64,000 nucleotides of DNA from CAWATZ01 sp963784995. Its GTDB lineage: Bacteria; Planctomycetota; Planctomycetia; Gemmatales; Gemmataceae. Each line of letters begins with the position of its first letter. The first letter of the stretch is position 1. A program made the position numbers and the translations under genes. This document shows, piece after piece, positions 1 through 6,967 of this stretch. Below the pieces are notes generated by a model. It searched no databases and was not told the origin of the DNA. It was given only the letters and a program-made list of their open reading frames with translations. Location of the stretch: NCBI GenBank assembly GCA_963784995.1, contig CAWATZ010000007.1:62001-126000 (forward strand), given 5' to 3'.

Positions 1-954
1 GGCATCCGCGAGGTTCGCCTGATCCAGTACGTCAACCCGATCGAAGACTGGAAGGACCCGCAGCTGGGGCTGCACGTGCTGCTGGACCTGACGGCAGACG
101 AGGCGCACCAGCTGCGGCAGCGAGGGCGCGAGCTGAATCTGACGATGCCCGCGCCCTTGCCCGGCAACCGTCGGGTGTACTTCCTGGCCGTGAACCATGG
201 CACCCGGCAGTTGCAGGACGCCAAGGTTCGGCGCGCGCTGGCCCTGGCCATTGACCGGGAAACGCTGCTCACGGGGTTCCGCGGCGAGCTGAAGCAGGAG
301 GTCCACAAGGCGCTGAACGCCCCGTTCCCGGCCGGCAGCTGGCCCCTGGACCCGAGGTTCCACAACCGGACCAACAAGGAGAGCCTGGACCCGTTCGATG
401 CCGCCCTGGCGAAGTCCTTGCTGAGCCAGGCGCGGGGCCCCAAGGATCCCCCGATCCGGCTGACGCTGAAGTATCCTCGGGGCGACGATGCCGTGCGCAG
501 CAGTATGCAGGGGCTTGCCGACATGGTCGCCGCGAACACGGAAGGCGGCATTCAGCTGACGCTGGAGGAGCGGGATGCGTACAAGCTGCGTGAGGACGTG
601 GAGGAACGCCAGGGGTACGAACTGGCCTATTACCACTACGATTTCCCGGACGAAACCTACTGGCTGGGACCGCTGCTGGGACAGCGGGTGCTGGCACAGG
701 GCAACTACCTCAAGTACGAGAACGGTCCGCTGGGAACGGACCTGTTGCAGGCCCAGGGGCTGCGGAACTTTCCCGAGATCCAGGGGGTGATGCGGCGGAT
801 TCACCAGCGGCTGCTCGAGGAAATGCCGCTGATTCCCCTGTGGCAGCTGGACCCGCTGCTGACCCTGCGCGACGATCTGAAGGCGCCCCCCTTCAATCCC
901 TGGCTGGTGTTCACGGACGTCGATCAGTGGCGGCTGGAAGCCAGGGAGAGGTAA
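1..954 (+). CDS. ABC transporter substrate-binding protein, family 5 (5' partial)
   Basis: C-terminal part of an extracytoplasmic solute-binding protein of the peptide/nickel family (SBP_bac_5). The frame is open from base 1, so the start and any signal peptide lie outside the window; 317 residues are visible and the stop TAA is at 952-954. Family signs are the segment VRRALALAIDRETLL, in which this family usually carries its highly conserved ALAIDR helix, and the late segment MRRIHQRLLEEMPLIPLW, which matches the usual final lobe where a short helix precedes a buried P-L-I/L-P-L-W strand. The likely role is capture of a peptide or similar solute outside the cytoplasmic membrane for an ABC importer. 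No permease or ATPase gene follows directly, so partners, if any, are upstream or elsewhere. The substrate cannot be inferred. Confidence 0.85.
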   Translation, partial: GIREVRLIQYVNPIEDWKDPQLGLHVLLDLTADEAHQLRQRGRELNLTMPAPLPGNRRVYFLAVNHGTRQLQDAKVRRALALAIDRETLLTGFRGELKQEVHKALNAPFPAGSWPLDPRFHNRTNKESLDPFDAALAKSLLSQARGPKDPPIRLTLKYPRGDDAVRSSMQGLADMVAANTEGGIQLTLEERDAYKLREDVEERQGYELAYYHYDFPDETYWLGPLLGQRVLAQGNYLKYENGPLGTDLLQAQGLRNFPEIQGVMRRIHQRLLEEMPLIPLWQLDPLLTLRDDLKAPPFNPWLVFTDVDQWRLEARER

Positions 955-1117
955 CTGGTCCTCTCAGGGAGGGGAGCGGCGGGTTTGAACCGGCGGAATG
1001 CGAGCCGGCTAACTTTCCCCTGGGAACTGATTGCCCCGGAGCCTCGTCTGAAAGATAATCGGACGAATCATCCCATCCGGGCTGCGATTGTCCAGAGAAA
1101 GGGCAGAGGTCTCACTC

Positions 1118-3433
1118 ATGGCTGCGGTCGTCCAGGCGAAATGTCCCCACTGTCACAAGGTGCTGCGAATCCCCAGCGCCTGGTTGAACAGGCAGATGCG
1201 CTGCAAGCACTGCGGCCAGACCATCCAGCCGAGCAAGCCGGCTGCCGGCGTGCGTGCCGCAACGCCGCCTCCGCCGCCAGCCCGGAACGTCCCCGTCGGC
1301 TACAACCATCCGCCTCTGCCGCAAGCCGCCGTTCCTGCCGTTGCGGAGCCGGTGCCTGCCAAACGCACACCAGCTCCACCGCAGCCGAAGCCTGCCGCCG
1401 TGCCGAACGCCAGTCCCATCAAGTCGGCCGTCCCCCCGCCTGCTCCTTCCGGAATCCCGGTCGCGCCGGTCGTCGCCGCACCGCCCCCGGCGTCTCCGAG
1501 TGACGGCCTGTTCGGCGACCTGGGCGCTTCCGAGCCGGTCCGCTCGCCGCGCGGCCGGCGGCGGCGCCAGAAGGGCGGTAACTGGATGCCCCTCGTTCTG
1601 GTCTTGCTGGTCCTGGCCACCGGCATCGCGGTTGGCGTTTACTTCTCCTGGCCGACGATCGGCGCCGCTTTCAACGGCGGCACCAAGGCCGTCGCCGAGA
1701 ACAGCAAGACCAAGGGCGAGGAGACGTCCGGCCGGACCACCATCAAGGATTCCGGCAGGAACACAGACCCGGGCAAGAAGGGGGACCCCGGCAAGACCGT
1801 GGACAATCCCGGCGACAAAACGGCGTACCCACGCCGCGCCATGATTGTCAGCGTCCACAACTACCTCTACGCCAATCCGACGCACGCCGGGATGCCGGGC
1901 GGCGGCCGGAACGTCACCAACCTGAAGGCCGCCTTGACCAAGGGACTGAAAATTCCCAACAACCAGATCCTTCACGTCAGTGACATTGCCCCCGCCGGCA
2001 AGGAACGGCCCCCTCTCAGGTCCCTGATCCAGGACAGCGTCACCGCGTTCCTGACCAGCTGCCGGGCCCAGGATCGGATTCTGCTCTTCTTCGTCGGGCA
2101 TGGCACCGAAATCGAAAATGAAGTGTACGTGATGCCCATCGAGGGAGAGCTTGAGAACAAGGCAACGGCGATCCCGCTCAAGTGGTTCTACGACCAGCTC
2201 GAGAAGTGCAAGGCGCGGCAAAAGGTCTTTGTCGTGGACGTGGCCCGCTACAGCCCGACTGAAGGCCGGGAACGTCCGGGCGGCGACCCGTTAAGCGCCA
2301 AGTTCGAGGCGGTGCTGAAGGCCCCGCCTCCCGGGGTCCAGGTCTGGAGCGCCTGCTCGGCCGAGCAGCAATCCTACGAGACCGACGAGTATCCCATGGG
2401 CCTTTTCCTGGGCGCCCTCTACGACGCTCTGGCTCCGCTCAAGCCAGGCGGCGGCTATCAGGGAAAGATCCAGCGGCCCAATGATCCCTTCCCTCTGGAA
2501 GCGCTGGCCACGCTGGTCAACAAGGACATGGAAGCGGACCTGAAACCGCTCAAGCTGCAGCCCAAGGAGGTGCAGGTCTGCAAGTTGTACGGCACGGAAA
2601 AGGACAACGGGGCCGAATACAATCCCGGCGAGCCCCTGGCCACTTTGCCGCCGCTGCCGAAGCCGCCGGACATGACGGCCAATCCCAAGAGCGTGCAGCT
2701 GGTCAAGTCGGTGCTGGACGAGATCGGCACGCCGGCGGTCAAGGTGAGCCGGCTGGACAACAGCTTGCACTTCGAGATGCTGCCGCCCTTCCCCGAGGCA
2801 GGACTGGCGCAATACGCTGCCACGCCTCCGCCGGAAGGCTCCACTCTCCGCATGGCGGTCATGAAGGCCCGGGCCACTCTGTGGGCGGTGGCCGCCGAGT
2901 CCAAACGGCTGCCCGAGCCGCTCAACTCCGAGGTCAACAAGATCAAGGCCGATCTCGGAGTCAATCTGACGGTCCTGCGCGACGGCTATCGCGCCCCGAC
3001 CAACGAGAAACAGTTCAAGGATGGGGTTATCAGCGACGAGCGGAAGGTGGCCAAGATCCTCGTCGAATTGATGGACGCGGAAGAAGAGCTGATGAAAGCC
3101 GGCGAAACCAGGGACAAGGAGTGCAAGCGCTGGCAGGCCAACTACGACTTCACGCTGGCCCGGCTGCAGGCCCAGATCGCGTACCTGTTCGAGTACCAGT
3201 CGATGCTCGGATCGATCCGCAAGGAGTACCCACCCCGCGAGCCGGGCCAGAGCGGCTGGAAACTGGCTTCCCAGAAAAAGCTGATCGGTGACACCAATGG
3301 CAAGCGTCACGCCAAGAAGTCCGGCGAAACCTACGAAAAGATGCTCACCGACTACGCCGGCACTCCCTGGGAGATCCTGGCCAAACGCGAGAAGCTCACC
3401 GCCCTGGGTCTGGACTGGAAGGGAACGAAGTAG
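1118..3433 (+). CDS. Zinc-ribbon, membrane-anchored caspase-fold protein (C14-like), probably inactive
   Basis: A 771-residue protein. ATG at 1118 is chosen over the upstream TTG because AGAGG sits 8 bases before it. Order of parts: a zinc ribbon with CPHC (Cys9/12) and CKHC (Cys29/32); a Pro/Ala-rich linker to about residue 140; an Arg-rich stretch and one membrane segment (about 155-178, starting WMPLVLVLLVLATG); a Lys/Asp-rich linker; a caspase/metacaspase-like domain (about 245-430); and a helical C-terminal region of unknown role. The caspase His is present in FFVGHG (His328). At the site where peptidase C14 enzymes have D-A-C-H/x-S, this protein has D-V-A-R-Y (374-378), so the nucleophilic Cys is Ala376. 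I infer a pseudo-protease or scaffold with the ribbon in the cytosol and the caspase fold outside. The fold call is good; the function is unknown. Confidence 0.75.
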   Translation: MAAVVQAKCPHCHKVLRIPSAWLNRQMRCKHCGQTIQPSKPAAGVRAATPPPPPARNVPVGYNHPPLPQAAVPAVAEPVPAKRTPAPPQPKPAAVPNASPIKSAVPPPAPSGIPVAPVVAAPPPASPSDGLFGDLGASEPVRSPRGRRRRQKGGNWMPLVLVLLVLATGIAVGVYFSWPTIGAAFNGGTKAVAENSKTKGEETSGRTTIKDSGRNTDPGKKGDPGKTVDNPGDKTAYPRRAMIVSVHNYLYANPTHAGMPGGGRNVTNLKAALTKGLKIPNNQILHVSDIAPAGKERPPLRSLIQDSVTAFLTSCRAQDRILLFFVGHGTEIENEVYVMPIEGELENKATAIPLKWFYDQLEKCKARQKVFVVDVARYSPTEGRERPGGDPLSAKFEAVLKAPPPGVQVWSACSAEQQSYETDEYPMGLFLGALYDALAPLKPGGGYQGKIQRPNDPFPLEALATLVNKDMEADLKPLKLQPKEVQVCKLYGTEKDNGAEYNPGEPLATLPPLPKPPDMTANPKSVQLVKSVLDEIGTPAVKVSRLDNSLHFEMLPPFPEAGLAQYAATPPPEGSTLRMAVMKARATLWAVAAESKRLPEPLNSEVNKIKADLGVNLTVLRDGYRAPTNEKQFKDGVISDERKVAKILVELMDAEEELMKAGETRDKECKRWQANYDFTLARLQAQIAYLFEYQSMLGSIRKEYPPREPGQSGWKLASQKKLIGDTNGKRHAKKSGETYEKMLTDYAGTPWEILAKREKLTALGLDWKGTK

Positions 3434-3484
3434 CCGCAGGGTTTGTTTCTCCTTGGAATGAGAACGAGCGTCTCGCCCCCAACC

Positions 3485-3580
3485 CAGGGCGATGCCCTGG
3501 GCTATCCTGTTGCGCCCCTTCGGGGCGGAAGACCACAAGCCCCGAAGGGGCGCAACAGGATAGCCCAGGGCATCGCCCTG
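3485..3580. repeat. Long perfect inverted repeat (41-bp arms)
   Basis: Arms 3485-3525 and 3540-3580 are exact reverse complements around a 14-base loop. A second, outer pair (about 3479-3491 with 3594-3606) is also complementary, so two foldings compete. It lies between the convergent caspase-fold and Tsr3-like genes and could end both transcripts, but there is no T-run on either side. It is one of more than twenty such structures in the window. Confidence 0.9.
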
Positions 3581-3613
3581 GGGGAGAGATCAGCGCCCTG
3601 GGTTGGGACCGGA

Positions 3614-4063
3614 TCATAAGCCGTTGATCCGGAGGAACTCCTCCCCCCACCGGTAACTGTCAAGCAACCCCGTCGTATCGCGGCCCAGGACGTGATAGGC
3701 CAGGTACAGCGCTTCCACCGAGGCCAGGCCGTTGTCCGGATCGGTGCCCCGTTTCGAGACGCGCGGATAGGCGGTGCGGTAGCCGTGCAGCGACCGCGGC
3801 GGCACGTCGGCGAAGTCGCGCTCCATCGAGGCCGCCCAGCGCCAGCTGCCGTCCAGCAGCAGCACCCCGGCCCCGGCGTCCGCCGGCGACAGCTCGGGCC
3901 CCTCGGCGGCCAGGCGGACGTAGCCGGTCAGATCGGGACGCCGTTTCACCGGGTACGGCAGGATCACCAGGTCCGGTCTGCCCCGGAGCGGCCAGATCGA
4001 ACACTTCTTGCGGTTCTCCGCCGCGTGCCGGACAATCACGGTTAACGGAAAAGTCATGCTCAC
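3614..4063 (-). CDS. Tsr3-like (DUF367) protein, possible rRNA aminocarboxypropyltransferase homologue
   Basis: A 149-residue protein starting at GTG 4063 (GGGAG 7 bases upstream); ATG 4057 is an alternative. The second half carries the hallmarks of the DUF367/Tsr3 family: LLLDGSWRWA (family D-x-S-W), an N-Y/x-G-R-like turn replaced here by YPRVSKRGTDPDNGLASVEA, which keeps the S-V-E-A helix start, and the closing YRWGEEFLRINGL (family K/R-W-G-x-x-F-L-x-x-N). In archaea and eukaryotes Tsr3 transfers the aminocarboxypropyl group of SAM to a small-subunit rRNA pseudouridine. The N-terminal half resembles the short RLI-like leader but lacks clear metal-binding cysteines. A bacterial member is unusual and its RNA target is unknown. 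It converges with the caspase-fold gene and diverges from the selenoprotein gene. Confidence 0.65.
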   Translation of the reverse strand: MSMTFPLTVIVRHAAENRKKCSIWPLRGRPDLVILPYPVKRRPDLTGYVRLAAEGPELSPADAGAGVLLLDGSWRWAASMERDFADVPPRSLHGYRTAYPRVSKRGTDPDNGLASVEALYLAYHVLGRDTTGLLDSYRWGEEFLRINGL

Positions 4064-4099
4064 CTGGCCACTCCCGAACGTGCCTCGCCTTCAGGCTGC

Positions 4100-4128
4100 T
4101 TGAAAGACCCATTCCCCGCTTTTATGAT
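4100..4128 (+). promoter_or_regulatory. Sigma-70-type promoter of the SelW-like gene
   Basis: TTGAAA (4100-4105), a 17-base spacer, then TATGAT (4123-4128). Predicted start of transcription is near 4135, leaving a leader of about 45 bases with AAGGAG 8 bases before the ATG at 4181. It is one of the best promoter matches in the window and supports the short selenoprotein gene as a real transcription unit. Confidence 0.7.
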
Positions 4129-4180
4129 AACAACAGGGGACAATGTCCCACGTCACCTTCCGAAACAAGGAGTCAGGACC

Positions 4181-4420
4181 ATGAACCTGGAGTTGAAGTA
4201 CTGCTCGATGTGAAACTACGAACCACAAGCCGTCAGTCTGACGAGCAAGTTGCTGACCACCTTCAAGCAGCGCATCCAGAACCTGAAACTCATCCCCGGC
4301 AGCGGCGGCTGCTTTGAGCTGACCGCCAACGGCAAGCTGCTCTACTCCAAGCTGCAAACCGGCAAGTTCCCCGACGAGAAAGCCATCGTGGACCAGGTGG
4401 CGACGCTTCTGGCGGGGTGA
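4181..4420 (+). CDS. SelW-like selenoprotein (Rdx family) with in-frame TGA = Sec11
   Basis: A 79-residue product if TGA 4211-4213 is read as selenocysteine. The N-terminus reads MNLELKYCSMUNYEPQAVSL, giving a C-x-x-U redox motif (Cys8, Sec11) directly after the first strand, as in SelW/Rdx proteins. After the TGA the same frame continues with strong Rdx features: LKLIPGSGGCFEL (the family P-G-x-G-G-x-F-E/x motif), NGKLLYSKLQTGKFP (family S-K-x-x-G-x-F-P), and a normal TGA stop. Length matches bacterial SelW-like proteins. The start has AAGGAG at 8 bases and a good promoter upstream. A hairpin 18 bases after the TGA fits a bacterial SECIS. The likely role is a small cytosolic thiol/selenol redox protein. 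Sec insertion needs selA/selB/selC/selD, none of which are in this window. Confidence 0.85.
4231..4243 (+). promoter_or_regulatory. Candidate bacterial SECIS hairpin
   Basis: CGTC-AGTCT-GACG: a 4-bp stem (extendable by an A-T pair to 5 bp) with apical loop AGUCU. The loop begins 22 bases after the TGA codon. Bacterial SECIS elements lie inside the coding region just after the UGA, with the loop roughly 16-37 bases downstream and a G among its first two bases; both hold here, and the loop is close to the GGUCU loop of E. coli fdhF. The lower stem is not obvious, so this is a moderate-confidence call. Confidence 0.55.
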
Positions 4421-4432
4421 TCGGGTGTCTTC

Positions 4433-4478
4433 GATTTATCGTTTCGCGCTCATTCGGCCCAGCGCGAAACGATAAATC
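4433..4478. terminator. Terminator-like hairpin between convergent genes
   Basis: Arms 4433-4450 and 4461-4478 (18 bp, perfect) with a 10-base loop. It starts 13 bases after the SelW-like stop and sits 27 bases beyond the stop of the convergent DUF1080 gene, so it can serve both. No U-tract follows on either strand. Confidence 0.7.
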
Positions 4479-4504
4479 AAAATGCACCCCGCCCCCTCTC
4501 TTGC

Positions 4505-5233
4505 TCAATCCTTCTTCTCCGGTTTGGTCGCCGCAATCGCCTTCTTGTCCGCCTCGGTCAGCAGGCGAACGCGGATGTCGCGCACCGCCCCGGTGGTCTC
4601 GTACGTGGCGATGCCGAACGGCTTGGAGGCGGTACACTCGATGCGGATGGAGATCTTCCGGTCGGTCGTGTCCAGATCGACCATCTTCTCCTTGTCGATC
4701 CAGGCCTCGATCCGCTTCTGGCTGACGCGAATGCGGATGCGATACCACTGGTTCGCCTTGAATTCCTTCTCCTTGCGAGTCTCGTTGGCCGAGGCGTCCT
4801 CGGAGTCGATGCTGGACAGGCCGACCACCGGCCCGCCCCAGCCGCCGACCACGAACGAACAGAACCTGTCGCCCACGGGGAACGTCGTGGTGCAGAAGAA
4901 GTCGTCGCCGGCGATCTTCTTGCCTTCCAGGGTGACCTCGTAATCCATCTTCGGGAAGTCCTTGCGGGTATAGTTGAACCCGGTCATGATCTTGCCCCGC
5001 TCCATGACGATCGCCCCATCCTTGACGTGGACCTTGCCGGGACCGTAGAAGTCGCTCGATTCCCAGTTGGTCAAGGTCTTGCCGTCAAAGAGCTTCTTCC
5101 AGCCGGCCTCTTCCTTGCCGTCCTTTGGCGGGGCCGGGGGCGGTTCAGCCGGGAGCCGGCCGGCCCATTCCCGCGGACACAGGAGCAGGCCAAGGGTCAG
5201 TGCCAACACGAGCAGACGCTGTCGCGGCGACAT
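4505..5233 (-). CDS. Secreted DUF1080 (3-keto-disaccharide hydrolase-like) domain protein
   Basis: A 242-residue protein. ATG 5233 is chosen because GGAGG lies 8 bases before it; in-frame codons further upstream fall in a hairpin. Residues 1-30 form a signal peptide (MSPRQRLLVLALTLGLLLCP). The mature part begins with the DUF1080 signature GWKKLFDGKTLTNWES and continues as a single beta-sandwich domain with GDDFFCTTTFPVGDRFCSFV and KANQWYRIRIRVSQKRIEAW, the usual closing strands of this concanavalin-like fold. DUF1080 proteins are very abundant in planctomycetes and some cleave 3-keto-glycosides; others only bind carbohydrate. The site of action is outside the cytoplasmic membrane. No partner dehydrogenase adjoins it, so the substrate is open. 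Confidence 0.85.
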   Translation of the reverse strand: MSPRQRLLVLALTLGLLLCPREWAGRLPAEPPPAPPKDGKEEAGWKKLFDGKTLTNWESSDFYGPGKVHVKDGAIVMERGKIMTGFNYTRKDFPKMDYEVTLEGKKIAGDDFFCTTTFPVGDRFCSFVVGGWGGPVVGLSSIDSEDASANETRKEKEFKANQWYRIRIRVSQKRIEAWIDKEKMVDLDTTDRKISIRIECTASKPFGIATYETTGAVRDIRVRLLTEADKKAIAATKPEKKD

Positions 5234-5276
5234 GGGGAACACCTCCAGCATGGGGATGGATTGAGATTCTGTCCTT

Positions 5277-5335
5277 AAAGTAGGCGGCACACTCCGTGTG
5301 CCGGGCTGCGGCACACGGAGTGTGCCGCCTACTTT
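5277..5335. repeat. Perfect inverted repeat (27-bp arms)
   Basis: Arms 5277-5303 and 5309-5335 with the 5-base loop GGCTG. It lies between two genes in the same orientation (methyltransferase, then DUF1080), just upstream of the DUF1080 ribosome-binding site, so it could act as a terminator for the first or a leader structure for the second. Confidence 0.9.
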
Positions 5336-5352
5336 ACCGATCATAGCACCGC

Positions 5353-6378
5353 TCACCCCTTGGTTGCCAGTATCGCGTCAACCGGGGCGTCGGTCTGTCG
5401 CCCCTCGACCTGGCGGAACCCGGCCTGGCGGAGCAGGGCCTCATACTCGGCCAGGGTCCGTTCCTTGCCCTCGGTGCAGACCAGCATGTTGAGCGACTGC
5501 AGCACCGCCCACTCCGGCCCGGCCCGATCGTCATTGAGCAGCTTCTCGGCCACCAGCAGCGCTCCGCCCGACGGCAGCCGGTCGTGGATGGCCTTGAGCA
5601 AGCGCTGGATCTTGTCCTCGGTCCAGTCATGGAGGATCCGGCCCAGGGCGAACAGGTCCGCCTCCGGCAGCGGGTCGGCGAAGAAGTCGCCGCCCTGCAC
5701 CTCGACGCGGTCGGCCACTCCCGAGCCGGCCACCAGTTCCCGGGTCAGCGGCACCACCTCCGGCAGGTCGAACACCACGGCACGCAGTCCCGGATAGCGA
5801 CGGCAGGCCGCGACGGCCAGGTGCCCGGTGGCCCCACCCAGATCGACCAGGCGTCGAAACCGGCCCAGGTCAAATGCCAGGACCACCTGCGGCGAACTGA
5901 GCAGGCCCTGACCGTGCATCCCCATCAGGAACTCGCGCTTGTCCTCCTCGGTCCGGAAGAAATGCGAAAAGATCGGCCCTTCCAGTCCATAGGTCTGTTT
6001 CCAGCGGTGCGTCCCCTCGCGGACCGCATCGTCCAGGTGGGCCCAGAGCTGCCACAGCACCGCGTCCGAATAGCGGAGGTAGCCGGTGAGCCGGGACGGG
6101 CTGTCCGAGCGGAGGTAGGCGCTCGCCGTGGGCGTGTTGGCGTAACCGGTCGCATCGTGGCTCAGCAGGTCCAGGTGGACGCAGCCGTCCAGCAGCCTGC
6201 CCAGGGCGTCCGGATTGGCCCGGAGATCACGGGCCAGGATGGGGAGCGGGACGGAACCTCCGGCGAGACGGTCGAAGACGCCCAGCGACAGGGCAGCGAA
6301 CAGGACCTTGGACCGGCGGAAGGCTTGCAGCAGGTCCAGGACGGGGGTGGGGTCAGGCAGCGGCGCGGTTTCCAGCAT
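5353..6378 (-). CDS. Class I SAM O-methyltransferase, family 2 (ASMT/COMT-like)
   Basis: A 341-residue protein starting at ATG 6378 with GGAGG 7 bases upstream. The N-terminal third is the winged-helix dimerisation domain (LLQAFRRSKVLFAALSLGVF then LARDLRANPDALGRLLDGCV). The catalytic domain has SAM motif I at RRLVDLGGATGHLAVA, the acidic strand end VVFDLPEVV that binds the ribose, and the catalytic-base region GRILHDWTEDK, where His of H-D-W is the family base. The final segment LRQAGFRQVEGRQTDAPVDAILATKG is the normal C-terminus. Members methylate hydroxyl groups of small aromatic or polyketide acceptors. The acceptor cannot be predicted; no biosynthetic cluster surrounds it. Confidence 0.88.
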   Translation of the reverse strand: MLETAPLPDPTPVLDLLQAFRRSKVLFAALSLGVFDRLAGGSVPLPILARDLRANPDALGRLLDGCVHLDLLSHDATGYANTPTASAYLRSDSPSRLTGYLRYSDAVLWQLWAHLDDAVREGTHRWKQTYGLEGPIFSHFFRTEEDKREFLMGMHGQGLLSSPQVVLAFDLGRFRRLVDLGGATGHLAVAACRRYPGLRAVVFDLPEVVPLTRELVAGSGVADRVEVQGGDFFADPLPEADLFALGRILHDWTEDKIQRLLKAIHDRLPSGGALLVAEKLLNDDRAGPEWAVLQSLNMLVCTEGKERTLAEYEALLRQAGFRQVEGRQTDAPVDAILATKG

Positions 6379-6463
6379 CGGTGGTCCTCCAGGATTGTTC
6401 CTCGCGACTGGCGCCGGCGGGGAGATGTTGTTATAGGCCCCGCAAAAGCAGCGTCATGGACTC

Positions 6464-6715
6464 TCACGCCTGGCCATTGCCCTTGGAGGGAACCTCCAGC
6501 GGTTCGATGCGAACGATGTGCAAGATGGAGAGTTGAGCAATCCGGTCAAAAACGCCCTGGGACGGATCGCCGCCAATGCCAACCGCGAGGATCCGCCGGC
6601 TCGTGATGGCATCGTCCGGATGCCAGATGTCGTAACTGCTGCCGTCCGTCAAGTAGAGCCGGAATGGCCGGAACGGTTGGGCTCGCAGCAGGTCGCGCAG
6701 GTCTTCAGGTGACAT
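6464..6715 (-). CDS. Small conserved hypothetical protein
   Basis: An 83-residue protein. ATG 6715 is chosen (GGAG 9 bases upstream, inside the preceding in-frame ATG-GAG at 6730). It begins MSPEDLRDLLRAQPFRPF and continues RLYLTDGSSYDIWHPDDA, a pattern I recognise from short planctomycete proteins of unknown function that share an RxxPFRPFR core followed by a T-D-G beta-hairpin. It has no membrane segment and no metal-binding cysteines. It precedes the methyltransferase on the same strand but with 85 bases between them, so co-transcription is uncertain. A longer form starting further upstream is possible but that region looks non-coding. Confidence 0.65.
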   Translation of the reverse strand: MSPEDLRDLLRAQPFRPFRLYLTDGSSYDIWHPDDAITSRRILAVGIGGDPSQGVFDRIAQLSILHIVRIEPLEVPSKGNGQA

Positions 6716-6967
6716 GATCGATTTCTCCATGGGACGTTCAAGGGATTGGCAACTCCGGTCCACTGATCTTACCACAGTGCTTGCACAGACGCAGCAATGG
6801 AGCAGTTTTGCCGGATGAAGGGATTGCGCCGGTTCAGCTGCTCTTGCGGGCCAGCTCCGCCGGGTTTTCGCTTTGCTTCTCTCCCTCGCTTCCGCCAAGA
6901 TGGAAGATTAGATCGTTTGGGCAAGATCGGGAAAATTCATCCATCTGCAACAGCAAGAGGAACAGTC

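Noticed and set aside
960..1000. GGTTTGAACC-like sequence suggestive of a tRNA T-arm
   Set aside because: No acceptor, D or anticodon stems can be drawn around it in either orientation.
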